Shown piece after piece: positions 22,999-32,720 of a stretch of DNA of 64,000 nucleotides (its first letter is position 1; each line of letters starts with the position of its first letter). A program made the translations under genes and the position numbers. The notes beneath the pieces are model-generated. The model was not told the origin of the DNA, searched no databases, and saw only the letters and a list, made by a program, of their open reading frames with translations. This DNA is from Schistocerca nitens (lineage: Eukaryota > Arthropoda > Insecta > Orthoptera > Acrididae), in assembly GCF_023898315.1 (NCBI RefSeq), contig NC_064621.1, positions 532,973,383-533,037,382 on the forward strand. Reading direction: 5' to 3'.

Positions 22999-24241
22999 AC
23001 ACAAATAGGTCTAGAAATATGTAGAACTCTTTGATAGTTAATCTGTTTGGAATAAAATGACACATCATTGCTATTTTGTGTGGTAGCATAGGCCACTGTT
23101 TTCACAACAGATCTTGGTGTGCATTTTCTAGCAGATGACAGTGCAGCAGTCAGTGAAGTAAGATTGTCATTTGAGCAGTGCAAGACTGTACTGAAGTGGT
23201 AGTAGAAGTACGAAAACATGATGGAGGTGCAATTGCAATGGCATAATGTGTATGGAACTCAGCCACCAACATGTATAACAATTTATTGTATTCAACATAA
23301 ATTTGAAGCCAATGGTACTGTTCAAGATGTGCCGACCAAAAACATCAACAAATCCAGCTTCCAGCACTGCTGTGTTGCAACATTTTACTAGATTACCTCA
23401 AAAATCTGTGAAGCTGGGCACATGTGACAGTGGGCTTTGCTGATGAAGCATATGACCATACTGAGGGCTGCAGAGTGTATGGCGTGCGTTCCAAGGTCAC
23501 TGCACACTATGAACGAGGGTGACCCAGATCGAAGATAGAGTACTATGGGTCATTTGAAGTGATGTTTTGCTACAATGTATGGTTTGCAGGGGCGGTTATC
23601 TGGTCTGATGAGGTACAATACAAGCTGAACTGTGCTGTAAACCACCACAACTGCACATACTGGGCTCCTGAAAATCCTCATGTTCACGTGGGCAAATATG
23701 TTTATCTAACAGGTGTTACTGTCTGGTGTGGACTGTCATTGTGGTTTGATTAGTCATTCTTCTTTGAAGGTACTGTAACTGGTGAAGTGTATCTTCATAT
23801 GCTGCAAACATTGATTTTACCTGCCATCTGAGAGGTGTTTGAAATGAAAGATTTTACCAAAAACAAGATGGTGCCCTGCCTCAGAGCTGTCAGAGCCTTT
23901 TTGGATGAAAAACTACCTGGATGATGGATAGGTCGAAGAGGAACTGTTGAGTACCCACCATCATCTTCAGACCTTACACCTTTTGACATCTACCTAGGAG
24001 GACCTGAAGTTTATCAACAGAAGCCAGCTACACTGGATGAGCTACAAGAAACCACTGAGGCATCCTGTGTGGCTAAGACACCAACAACACTGACAGCCCA
24101 AGTTCAGTCAACAGTTCAGTGGCATTGGTGTTGTTTGGCTGCAAATGGGGCAAGAAGTATAATAATGCATAATTTTGTTCCCTTAATATTGACTATCAAA
24201 GAGTGTTTACATTTTTGTGGACCTCTCTGTATACACAAATA
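22999..24241 (+). mobile_element. Mariner-related transposon with imperfect ~40-bp TIRs and 9-bp flanking repeats
   Basis: The element body is 23008-24232. Inverted ends: CTCTTTGATAGTTAAT at 23027-23042 pairs with ATTGACTATCAAAGAG at 24188-24203, and similarity extends outward to AGGTCT at 23007-23012 and GGACCT at 24219-24224. The decayed plus-strand transposase shows WSDEVQYKLN (23599-23628), CTYWAPENPHVHV (23651-23689), GVTVWCGLS (23712-23738), FYQKQDGALPQS (about 23852-23887) and SSDLTPFDIYL (about 23964-23996), the three acidic blocks of a mariner-related DDD/E domain. ACACAAATA flanks it at 22999-23007 and 24233-24241. Stops and frameshifts are many. Confidence 0.75.
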
Positions 24242-24535
24242 ATACCAGGCAAAAGGACGAATTCCATGTCCAGTCCTTAATGATATCAGCCTTTAAGACC
24301 TTCACTACAAACAGTTCTATAGGAATGTAGAATGGTTTGACACACAAAATAAAAGGTGTTTCCTCATTGTCCTTGTTTTATAAATCCCTAAGGACATTCT
24401 TATTAGATCACTTCTTCTACTCAGCCGCAGAACTTTTAGACCATGTGAAGTACAGCAGACTTGAAAGAAAGAATGTGCAAAAACTGCAACTGCTCCTAAA
24501 GTAAGGACAGAATTAATTTATTGGACTATTACAAT
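24242..24535 (+). mobile_element. LINE family B, copy F, right half (extreme C-terminus)
   Basis: Directly after the transposon the plus strand resumes NTRQKDEFHVQSLMISAFKT (about 24242-24303), aligning with the N-T-R-x-x-x-D-(L/F)-H-V block of other family B LINEs, and later SLSLFYKSLRTFLLDHFF (about 24366-24419), equivalent to FKKKLKLFLLQKCFYS. With 22765-22998 it forms one LINE C-terminus split by the transposon. Confidence 0.7.
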
Positions 24536-24555
24536 ATATTTTTATATTATATGTA

Positions 24556-24606
<51 letters not shown>

Positions 24607-24612
24607 TGTTTG
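24556..24612. repeat. (TG)n microsatellite
   Basis: About 24 uninterrupted TG units from 24556, followed by TTTG-interrupted repeats. No coding meaning. Confidence 0.95.
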
Positions 24613-24779
24613 TGTATGTTTGTGTGTGGGTAGGTGCATGCTGTGTGTGTAAGTGGGCATGCGTGCTTGCATTCCAGACTGCATGTTCATGTGCAAATGA
24701 CATTGCCGCAATCGGCAGACATTTTCTGGATGAATAAAGAACACATCAAATACTTTTCAGAAGTTGAGAAAGACTGCCT

Positions 24780-25716
24780 ATTTATGATTGCCTTGACACA
24801 TGGCTTTCAGGATGCCAGTTGGCATGAAGGAGGTCATTCTGTTTGAGATACGTAATTACATTTTAGCTAAGAATATCTTCTCAGATTCTACAACAGATGG
24901 ATACCAATAACACTGCACAAAATTTTCGTGGATCACTTCTGCTACTATTCTTGTATATGGAAGTGACCTACGCTTTCTTCCAGATACTGGACACAGTTTT
25001 TAGTTCAAGGTATCTACAGTATACTGTAGTTAAAAGAGGTGTTAACTCAGTTGCAAATTCTGTACATAATGTGATAGAGATTCCATTGGGCTATGGAGTA
25101 TTGTTTCATTTTTGTGATTTCAGCTGTTTCCCAACACTGTAAGCACCTGTATTACTCATCTTTGTAGTGATGTGGGATTTAAGCTTTGGCAGTACTGATC
25201 CTCCTTTGTAAAGAAACATTTGAAAACAGATTTTAGCATTTCTTGTTTTGTTTTGCTTTCAATTCCTTTGTCATCCTTGAGCGTTTGGACAACTTTGGTG
25301 CCACTGATAGCCTTTCCGTGTGATCAGGATTTCTTTGAGTATTCTGAGGCGTCTTTCAGCAATATTAGGCTATGGTAATTGTTGAAGACTTTACACTTTG
25401 CCCTTTTGACAGCTAAATGTGTTTCATTCAGCATATCTGTATCTATAGACCTATGCTCTGTTTTATATTTATTAAGTAGCAGTTGCTGTTTGCTTAGAAG
25501 CTTCCATGTAGAGCATGTACATTATGGAGGGTCCCTCCATCATAAACACTTCAATTGATCACATATTTATTCAGACTTGGTCAACTGTCCTTCCAAACTT
25601 TAGTCACAGTCCCTCTAAATGATCCTGCCAAGACTTAAATGTTTCACGTTCATCCTTGAGACACAACACTACTGCCTATTTTCCATTTTACTGAACATGT
25701 AGATCTTTCTACTTGT
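24780..25716 (-). mobile_element. LINE family A fragment, RT fingers and linker (left piece of a split copy)
   Basis: The minus strand reads, in several frames, linker GTKVVQTLKDDKGIES (about 25270-25320), SVFKCFFTKEDQ (about 25195-25235), ITLCTEFATELTPLLTTVY (about 25030-25090) and YLELKTVSSIWKKA (about 24975-25015), matching FWSYVKSVSGSK...NTFFKSCFTEED...FYTEYAKELAPLL in copy A2. GAGGGACCCTCCAT near 25530-25545 equals the conserved NG-DPPW stretch. It ends at 25716, where a fold-back element begins; the endonuclease half continues at 26454. Confidence 0.7.
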
Positions 25717-26000
25717 CTTTGACAATATAATGTAAGTGGATAGATACAAAAATCTACTCACCCAGCTGCAGCAGGAGAAAACATGCACACACAAAAAGGT
25801 TTAACTTAGGCAAGCTTTTGGAGCTAGTGGCTCCTTCTTCCAGCAGAAGAGGTGAAGGGGAAGGAAGAGGGGTGAAGGAAAATGACTGCAGAGATTTAGG
25901 AAAAGAGGTACAGTTCAGAAATGTCACCCAGAATACTGGGTCAGGAGAGACTTACCAGGTGGGATGAGAGGGAAAGGCTTTCCTTCTCATCCTACCTGGT

Positions 26001-26173
26001 AAGTCTCCAAAAAAATGTTCAAATGTGTGTGAATTCCTAAGGGACCAAACTGCTGAAGTCATCAGTCCCTAGACTTACACACTACTTAAACTAATTTATG
26101 CTAAGAACAACACACACACCCATGCCCGAGGGAGGTGACATAGCGCTGCCACTCTGCGCAATGCTAAATCTCC
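26001..26173 (-). mobile_element. Internally deleted SINE in the right arm of the fold-back element
   Basis: 26009-26165 carries the SINE body words TCATCAGTCCCTAGACTTA and CACACACCCATGCCCGAGG, shared in part with the SINE at 10710-10895. After CCCGAGGGAGG the tRNA-like head with box B is missing and only GACATAGCGCTGCC-type residue remains. AAGTCTCC (26001-26008) and AAATCTCC (26166-26173) look like an 8-bp target duplication with one mismatch. Confidence 0.75.
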
Positions 26174-26314
26174 CCTGACCTGGGTTTCTGGGTGACTTTT
26201 CCGAACTGTACCCCTTTTCCCGAACCTCTCCAGTCCTTTTCCTTCACCCCTCTTCCTTTCCCTTCAACTTTTCTGCCAGAAGAAGGATCCACTGGCTCAA
26301 GCTTGCATAAGTTA

Positions 26315-26320
<6 letters not shown>

Positions 26321-26363
<43 letters not shown>
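26321..26363. repeat. (GT)n microsatellite
   Basis: About 21 GT units in the right arm of the fold-back PLE. The corresponding left-arm site is only CACACACA (25787-25794), so the tract expanded on one arm only. Confidence 0.95.
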
Positions 26364-26364
<1 letters not shown>

Positions 26365-26453
26365 ATTCTCTGGCTGCCACTTGGTGAGTAGATTTTTTTA
26401 TCTATCCAATTATATTATACTGTCAAAAATTGATTATTTTCATTTCTACTTGT

Positions 26454-27130
26454 TTTAGTTGTCATTTGTGTTTTGGAAACAATTGTTGTAGAACTGCCTT
26501 GTGGTCAGTGATATCAGACATCCTCCGAGAGGTCAGGCCAGTTTATGCCATTAGAACTAATATATTTCTGCCGTAAGTCAGCATCTGTGCTACCTGTTCT
26601 ACTAATAAGTTTTCAGAGAGGTAATTAAGAACTGTTTTGCAGGATGTCTTGTCACGTGCACCATTGACAAAACTGTAAGGATTCTAATCAGCTGCTGAAT
26701 GGCTTAAATTCTTTTCCAATGATGAAGGTATAATAGGCATAAACATGTATTAGTGAGCTGTCTTTTCCTCTAAAGTTTTCCAGGTACATCAGGGAGTGAA
26801 TCTGCTGGCTGATAGAGGGATCCAGTTATAAGTTTATGCCCAACCTGAAACTGAATCTTGCCCAAACAATCTCACATGCAGCTTCAATTTCTGCCTCTGT
26901 GGATTTGAGTTTCTTCTGTACTGCAATGAAAATACCACCTCCACCACTCCGTAGCCTCTTCCTTTGATACACACTTAGATTTACTCCAAAAATCTCACTA
27001 CAATCACTCTCTGTAGCCTCTTCCTTTGATACACACTTAGATTTACTCCAAACATCTCAATACAATCAGTTTCAGGTTTCTACCATCTTACTATACCTAT
27101 TAGTATGTGAGCTTCATTGCTTTATTGATA
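26454..27130 (-). mobile_element. LINE family A fragment, endonuclease domain (right piece of a split copy)
   Basis: Minus strand: GGGGIFIAVQKKLKSTEAEI (about 26890-26950), EAACEIVWAKIQFQVGHKL (about 26830-26890), ITGSLYQPADSLPDVP (about 26785-26833) and SDITDHKAVLQQL (about 26480-26520). These are the APE-like endonuclease blocks (Gly-rich strand, SxYRPP-like, final SDH). With 24780-25716 it makes one LINE interrupted by the fold-back element. Stops break the frame. Confidence 0.75.
26951..27069. repeat. 57-bp direct tandem duplication
   Basis: The segment starting GTAGCCTCTTCCTTTGATAC occurs at 26951-27007 and 27013-27069, offset 62, with only a few differences. It lies in the LINE endonuclease region, so it is a local duplication after insertion. 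Confidence 0.85.
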
Positions 27131-27315
27131 CATCTCAACAAGACAACAAAAAATTAAAGTTTTGCATGTGAAGTCACTTATAGTTGAGTAACATACAAAA
27201 AGGAAGCTTCATCTTATGGTGGCTCTCAAACAAAACATAATATGTACAATGTGAGTATTCCATAACATAAATTCCTGCACTTTAAAGTACATGTATGGTG
27301 CCAAGTGCATACATT

Positions 27316-27342
27316 TGTGTGTGTGTGTGTGTGTGTGTGTGA
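27316..27342. repeat. (TG)n microsatellite
   Basis: About 13 TG units, 64 bases upstream of the candidate exon at 27406. Confidence 0.95.
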
Positions 27343-27405
27343 ATAATTAGTCGGGCACACTGCTGACTTATTCCTTTTTGAAAAATTGTTTGTAGGTTCT
27401 TCAGG

Positions 27406-27606
27406 ATGGCAGCAAATAATGTTAGTATTGATCCAGAATTCACCAGGATATGCTCTGAAGCAACACTGCAGTCAAAGAAGGAAGGTTTTTTCCTTGTTTA
27501 TGCAGAATCTGTTGAAGACCAGCTTGGAGAAAACTGGATTCACAAGACATTTTCAAAGCTCAGCACAGATGAAGAAAGAATATCAATTTGCTACTCAGAT
27601 CCACAG
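27406..27606 (+). CDS. Candidate host exon, 67 codons, product not recognised
   Basis: An open frame starts at ATG 27406 in a good initiation context (CAGGATGGC) and runs exactly 67 codons to CCACAG at 27606, followed by GTATAA, a plausible 5' splice site in phase 0. Upstream, TTTTTGAAAAATTGTTTGTAG ends in AG at 27395, a possible 3' splice site. The peptide starts MAANNVSIDPEFTRICSEAT and ends TFSKLSTDEERISICYSDPQ: hydrophilic, acidic, with no signal peptide or membrane segment. It resembles no mobile-element protein I know. A weak impression of the N-terminal region of SMYD4-like methyltransferases is not strong enough to name it. The next exon is not in view; a LINE occupies the downstream intron from 27650. 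Confidence 0.5.
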
Positions 27607-27649
27607 GTATAAATAAAAAGGCATGAAATTATCAGTTTAAAAAAGTGTA

Positions 27650-28960
27650 TTTTATTTATTTATTATTTATTTATTTATTTGGTCCTGTTGATTACATATT
27701 ATACAGCCAGTGTACAAGTAATATAGGACAAGTCAATTGATGCAATTATACCAGTACATGAACATTTATACATTACACTGCACAGACATTGGCTTATTTA
27801 ACAAGAACAATTACTTACAATCAGTATTAAAGCCCGCATTATGCCAAAACAGTTTAAGTGATTGTTTAAAATTGTAGAATAAGTGACAGTGCATATTTTT
27901 ATGCTACTGACATTTAAGTAAATTTTCTTCATGGTCATCATTTGAATTGAATACAAATTTTAACTGCATTCCTTAAGAAGAGGTTTAAGTGAATGCTCAA
28001 GAGAGTGGGATACATGGGAGTTCACATTTTATAGTAATTAAACAGATAAATTTACATTTTGTCACCACAATTTCAGTTAAACTACAAGTAACAGCATCAC
28101 ACTTTATCTTTAAGGGAGTGCTTTTCTTAGGCAGTTTCCCCCACTCATATACCTTATAGCTCTAAGTATTCATTCATTTTATAGAAAGTTTGTTCAATGC
28201 GGAATAATTTTAGTTTTCTTTTGAAAACCTGTGCATTATTTATTTCCTTTTTTATATTGACAGGGAGCTTATTGAAGACCTTTATACCTGACTCAGTAAC
28301 TCCCCTATGTACTTTAGTGAGAGTTGCAGAGGCTTCATGAAAATTTTTCACCTGTCTTGTGTCATGGTTGTGGATGTCACAATTTTTCTGAAACAATTCC
28401 CTGTTGTTGGCTACAAATAACATTGGTGAGATACTGACCTGTGATGGTAAGTATCCTGAGAGATTTGAAGAGACCTCTGCAGGATGTCCTATTAGGGACC
28501 CCACATATTAGCCTCACTGCTCGTTTTTGTATTCTGAAGACTTTTTCAACACCTACAGCATTTCCCCAGAAGATTATGCCATAGGAGAGAACAGAATGGA
28601 AATATGCAAAATATGACAACAACATTATTTCTCTGTCTACTAACTGATGGAGAGCTCTTAGTGCAAAGCACAGTGAGCTAAGTTTCTTGACCAGCTGATC
28701 AATTTGTTCTTTCGATCTTAGGTGACTATCTGGATACCTAGGAATTTTGTATGTGTGGTTTCATTAATTTTGTGATTGTTAACATGTGTTTCAGGAGCTT
28801 TATTTTTTTATTTTTTGTCAGAAACTGTATCATATTGGTTTTTGAAAGATTTAAGGTTAGGCTATTTGCAGTGGACCATTTGTGTACTTGAGTAGCGACT
28901 GCCATGGCTGTATCCTGCATTGTGGAGTTGGGTACCATAATTGTTATAGGCTATCTAATA
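27650..28960 (-). mobile_element. LINE family B, copy D6, 5'-truncated at the RT catalytic motif
   Basis: The minus-strand 3' end is an AAATA-rich tail (plus-strand TTTATTTATTTATTATTTATT, about 27650-27680) preceded by the same GGTCCTGTTG word as LINE D1. ORF2 C-terminal blocks: TANSLTLNLSKTNMIQF (about 28820-28870), YGIIFWGNAVGVEKVFRIQK (about 28530-28595), RAVRLICGVPNRTSCRGLFK (about 28465-28530), NNRELFQKNCDIHNHDTRQ (about 28350-28410) and the terminal YKMNEYLEL (28157-28185). The 5' break falls just after the expected FADD motif. About 470 bases of 3' UTR follow. It lies 44 bases downstream of the candidate exon, hence inside its presumed intron. Confidence 0.85.
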
Positions 28961-29724
28961 CTATTGTTTTGTTAGCATCCTGCTTTTTGTGATAATGCTT
29001 CAACATTAAAAAAGATTGCAATCAACCTTCATTTACAAACTGAGCAAATGGAACTTTGTAGGTGAATCACGTAAAATATCCAACTGGCTCTTTTCTGTAA
29101 ACTGAAACATTAATTTGGAAATTCACGTTTATACTCAATACTGAAAATGAGTTATCACAAGTAATAAGAAATAGTTTTTGGAGCAGGAAATATTTCATTC
29201 AAGAACTGAGGATCACTTAACAAAACTCAAAATTTTACAGGAAAAGTATTTTTTAGTGTACTCAATATTGCTGATTCAAAAAATTTCAAAAATATAATTC
29301 AGCTCATCCCATAAAAAGGGGTTAATGAAGGAATTATTGAAGTTCATCACTAATGGGCTTTATTGAGAAAAAAATTTCAAATTACACATTTTTACAGAAC
29401 TCGACATACCAACTTTTTCATGCATGTTTCTTCTTTTATTAAGCTAGATGTTTTAAATTCAATGAGCTCTTTGGTATTACATTCTGTGGACAATATCAGA
29501 ACAAGAAGTTTACAATGTATTAGCAAAATTAAATTTTTCTTGTAATTTAACACTTGAACAGAAGTTTTCGCAGTAACAAAATCCATTTTTCACATCTTAA
29601 ACCGATTATGAAACTCATAGTCATATATTTAAATGATCACTGAAGAAACAGTACATATTTTAATACAATTTAGTATTTTATACATTCTCAGCAACTGTAG
29701 TTGTACATAACGAAATAATAAGAA
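28961..29724. other. No recognised gene
   Basis: AT-rich sequence between LINE D6 and a PLE end. A few short frames, none with recognisable content. Confidence 0.55.
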
Positions 29725-30063
29725 ACTAGTTGAATATAACAGAGGGAAACATTCCACGTGGAAAAAATATATCTAAAAAGAAAGATGATGAGACTTACCA
29801 AACAAAAGCGCTGGCAGGTCGATAGACACACAAACAAACACAAATATACACACAAAATTCTAGCTTTCGCAACCAACGGTTGCTTCGTCAGGAAAGAGGG
29901 AAGGAGAGGGAAAGATGAAAGGATGTGGGTTTTAAGGGAGAGGGTAAGGAGTCATTCCAATCCCGGGAGCGGAAAGACTTACCTTAGGGGGAAAAAAGGA
30001 CAGGTATACACTCGCACACACACACATATCCATCCACACATACAGACACAAGCAGACTAGTTG
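29725..30063 (-). mobile_element. PLE terminal fragment with 8-bp target duplication
   Basis: 29733-30055 on the minus strand is a PLE end; its last part (29740-29822) also occurs at 4456-4538. It holds a hammerhead-like core at 29863-29891, a purine-rich block (29890-29945) and a CA-rich block (30010-30050). ACTAGTTG at 29725-29732 and 30056-30063 is the likely target duplication. No protein frame is preserved, so this is a short end-only copy. Confidence 0.75.
29863..29891 (-). ncRNA. Hammerhead-ribozyme-like core motif in PLE end
   Basis: The minus strand reads CTGACGA, then A, then a perfect 6-bp hairpin GCAACC-GTT-GGTTGC, then GAAA and GC. That is the C-U-G-A-N-G-A / helix II / G-A-A-A layout of the hammerhead core. 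PLEs are known to carry hammerhead motifs near their ends. I could not place helix III, helix I and the cleavage triplet, so self-cleavage is unproven. Confidence 0.5.
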
Positions 30064-30498
30064 GATGAAATAAATTTAATTTCTTTACTGGTTTCAGGCA
30101 CTTACTGCCGTTCTTCAGAAGGTTATACCTATCATGTTATTTGTGAGTGTCAACGATAAGATGGATACAGTAAAATTCCATGGTCATGTGGTTCACAGTG
30201 TCTGTACAAAAATAATACAAATAAGTAAAACAACAAGTGGAGACATTGTGCCAGAACAGGAGCTAATCAGCTGGTTAATTGTGAGCAGCTAATATTAAAG
30301 TACCAGAAACTATTAAAAACGAATTTTGAAAAAAGTGGTGGTTGTTGTGTTCTGTTAATGAAGTATCTGCACTAGCAGAAGAGAAATGCGGAAAACCCAA
30401 GTTCGAAAACAATTTTTTGGACTTACTAAAACGAAACAATAATACAGTCTCCAAAAGAACAACAGACTTGATCCCAACTGTGGATCATCACAAATATA
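30064..30498. other. Unidentified sequence, possibly part of a larger element
   Basis: No recognised protein. The plus frame 30342-30530 is Lys/Asn-rich and runs into the Tc1 element, so its end is artificial. A hammerhead-like core lies at 30092-30118. Removing the Tc1 insertion would join this interval to 31923 onwards, so the two may have been one repeat. Confidence 0.4.
30092..30118 (-). ncRNA. Hammerhead-like core motif, weak
   Basis: The minus strand reads CTGAAGA, AC, a 4-bp hairpin GGCA-GTAAG-TGCC, T, then GAAA. The layout matches the hammerhead core but helix II is shorter and flanked by mismatches. The surrounding sequence is not clearly PLE. Confidence 0.3.
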
Positions 30499-31920
30499 CA
30501 CTCCTGGAAATGGAAAAAAGAGCACATTGACACCGGTGTGTCAGACCCACCATACTTGCTCCGGACACTGCGAGATGGCTGTACAAGCAATGATCATACG
30601 CACGGCACAGCGGACACACCAGGAACCGCGGTGTTGGCCGTCGAATGGCGCTAGCTGCGCAGCATTTGTGCACCGCCGCCGTCAGTGTCAGCCAGTTTGC
30701 CATGGCATACGGAGCTCCATCACAGTCTTTAACACTGGTAGCATGCCGCGACAGCGTGGACGTGAACCGTATGTGCAGTTGACGGACTTTGAGCGAGGGC
30801 GTATAGTGGGCATGCGGGAGGCCGGGTGGACGTACCGCCGAATTGCTCAACACATGGGGCGTGAGGTCTCCACAGTACATCAATGTGTTCGCCAGTGGTC
30901 GGCGGAAGGTGCACATGCCCGTCGACCTCGGACCGGACCGCAGTGACGCACGGATGCACGCCAAGACCGTAGGATCCTACGCAGTGCCGTAGGGGACCGC
31001 ACCGCCACTTCCCAGCAAATTAGGGACACTGTTGCTCCTGGGGTATCGGCGAGGACCATTCACAACCGTCTCCATGAAGCTGGGCTACAGTCCCGCACAC
31101 CGTTAGGCCGTCTTCCGCTCACGCCCCAACATCGTGCAGCCCGCCTCCAGTGGTGTCGCGACAGGCGTGAATGGAGGGACGAATGGAGACGTGTCGTCTT
31201 CAGCGATGAGAGTCGCTTCTGCCTTGGTGCCAATGATGGTCGTATGCGTGTTTGGCGCCATGCAGGTGAGCGCCACAATCAGGACTGCATACGACCGAGG
31301 CACACAGGGCCAACACCCGGCATCATGGTGTGGGGAGCGATCTCCTACACTGGCCGTACACCACTGGTGATCGTCGAGGGGACACTGAATAGTGCACGGT
31401 ACATCCAAACCGTCATCGAACCCATCGTTCTACCATTCCTAGACCGGCAAGGGAACTTGCTGTTCCAACAGGACAATGCACGTCCGCATGTATCCCGTGC
31501 CACCCAACGTGCTCTAGAAGGTGTAAGTCAACTACCCTGGCCAGCAAGATCTCCGGATCTGTCCCCCATTGAGCATGTTTGGGACTGGATGAAGCGTCGT
31601 CTCACGTGGTCTGCACGTCCAGCACGAACGCTGGTCCAACTGAGGCGCCAGGTGGAAATGGCATGGCAAGCCGTTCCACAGGACTACATCCAGCATCTCT
31701 ACGATCGTCTCCATGGGAGAATAGCAGCCTGCATTGCTGCGAAAGGTGGATATACACTGTACTAGTGCCGACATTGTGCATGCTCTGTTGCCTGTGTCTA
31801 TGTGCCTGTGGTTCTGTCAGTGTGATCATGTGATGTATCTGACCCCAGGAATGTGTCAATAAAGTTTCCCCTTCCTGGGACAATGAATTCACGGTGTTCT
31901 TATTTCAATTTCCAGGAGTG
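30499..31920 (+). mobile_element. Near-intact Tc1-type transposon, 1422 bp
   Basis: Flanked by TA at 30497-30498 and 31921-31922. The left end CACTCCTGGAAATGG and the right end (reverse complement CACTCCTGGAAATTG) form inverted repeats matching at 24 of 27 positions. The single transposase gene is at 30743-31765; AATAAA at 31858-31863 is a likely polyadenylation signal before the right end. GC content is clearly higher than in the surroundings. It inserted into unidentified repeat-like sequence. I recognise it as an abundant acridid element (from memory). Confidence 0.93.
30743..31765 (+). pseudogene. Tc1-type transposase, 340 codons, one nonsense codon
   Basis: Transposase that would cut at the inverted repeats and paste into TA. 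The start is ATG at 30743 (MPRQRGREPYVQLTDFERGR), giving the family's usual length of about 340 residues. An N-terminal helix-turn-helix (AGWTYRRIAQHMGREVSTVH, residues about 27-46) binds the ends. Catalytic residues: D155 in FSDESRF, D244 in FQQDNARPHV, E277 in SPIEHVWDWM. The D244-E277 interval contains 32 residues rather than the 34 of classical Tc1. The frame is open throughout except for one TGA at 30944-30946 (codon 68), with no frameshift. Arg is expected there in the family, so CGA to TGA is likely. The copy is therefore young but non-autonomous. Confidence 0.92.
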
Positions 31921-31922
31921 TA

Positions 31923-32720
31923 AAATAAGAAATAATAATAGAAAAGACCCTTCTCTTCACGGGGAGAGATCACAATAAAACAATTCTACAATGTCAAGAT
32001 GTCTGACAACTAATCCAAGTCCATCTGCAGGAGATCGGCCAGCTATAAGAGGTGTCTGGCCTTGGCTGCCAGGGTGGCAGCTCTGTATACTTCTGAGCGG
32101 TGCATTGAACTGCTCTTTGCCAGCAGTGTGCCACCCTATAAATCCTATTTGGCGGATGTAACTGCCGGATCACGTGCCTGGCGTATCAGAGTAGTTCCTG
32201 GGCTGGCTGTGACCTCTAGTGAAGCTGTTCTGCAGGCTTCATGAAAGGGTAGCGATGCCTGGGGGCCATTGGTGGAGACCTGGTGTTGTGTTGTGTTGTG
32301 CTGTGGCCGCCGGTAAATATTTGTGTTAACAACACAGACGATGTAGATTTTCCTGGTGAATACACGCCCTGTGATGCAGGCATCCCATGTTGGCTGGACA
32401 TGAAGTGGGGTGCTAATGCAGTAGGTGCTACTATGTATGAAGTGGGTGGCCACAGAAGACCTTCTCCCCCTCCCCGGGGTGAGTGGAAGGCTCTTCTTGA
32501 CGTCAGGCTCCAGGTCCGTCGGTGACAGGAGACCGGGCACGGTTGCAGGTGCAGGATCCACCTCCGTGGGCATAGGGACCTCTGCCGGAGGGTCCGCCTG
32601 GAGTGTGACCGGGGCGATGGTGGAGGCAGCAGTTAGGCAGGGAGAGGAGCGCTGTCATTCCCGAGGGCCGACAGCCACGGAGACTGCAGAGGGGCCTGCT
32701 GCAGACTTTGCTGCTTTGGA
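31923..32720. other. GC-rich unidentified sequence, possible LTR-retrotransposon remnant
   Basis: From about 31990 the composition becomes GC-rich. A minus-strand frame at 32145-32573 starts MPTEVDPAPATVPGLLSPTD and includes LTPGRGRRSS, a Pro-rich low-complexity tail of a kind seen after some retroelement integrases, but no catalytic motif is visible. A plus-strand frame at 32425-32823 is Gly/Ala/Ser-rich and probably a shadow. I cannot assign a function. Confidence 0.35.

Larger units (their letters stand above)
25706..26453. mobile_element. Fold-back PLE derivative, 726 bp, flanked by 11-bp target duplication
   Basis: TTTCTACTTGT occurs at 25706-25716 and 26443-26453. Between them lies an inverted-repeat structure. 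The left arm 25717-25977 (TTGACAATATAATG..., AAATCTACTCACC, GCAAGCTTTTGGAGC, AAGGAAGAGGGGTGAAGGAAAA) is mirrored by the right arm 25978-26442, whose reverse complement begins TTGACAGTATAATATAATTG. The arms meet near 25977 (CCAGGTGGGATGAGAGGGAAA against its complement). A SINE is nested in the right arm (26009-26165) and a GT microsatellite lies at 26321-26363. I recognise the arms as an acridid PLE terminal repeat. No protein is encoded. Confidence 0.85.

Noticed and set aside
24556-24612. CRISPR-like regular repeats
   Set aside because: All regular repeats here are microsatellites or transposon duplications; no spacer-repeat array and no Cas-like gene is seen.
25810-25850. Hammerhead-like core in the fold-back PLE arm
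   Set aside because: The hairpin is present, but the heptamer reads CTGGAAGA with an extra base and GAAA is changed to AAAA, so I do not count it as a core.
27406-27606. Naming the exon as SMYD4
   Set aside because: The similarity is only an impression over 67 residues with no domain motif.
30527-30742. N-terminal extension of the Tc1 transposase upstream of ATG 30743
   Set aside because: Family proteins start at MPRQRG-type sequence; the upstream part is 5' UTR close to the inverted repeat.
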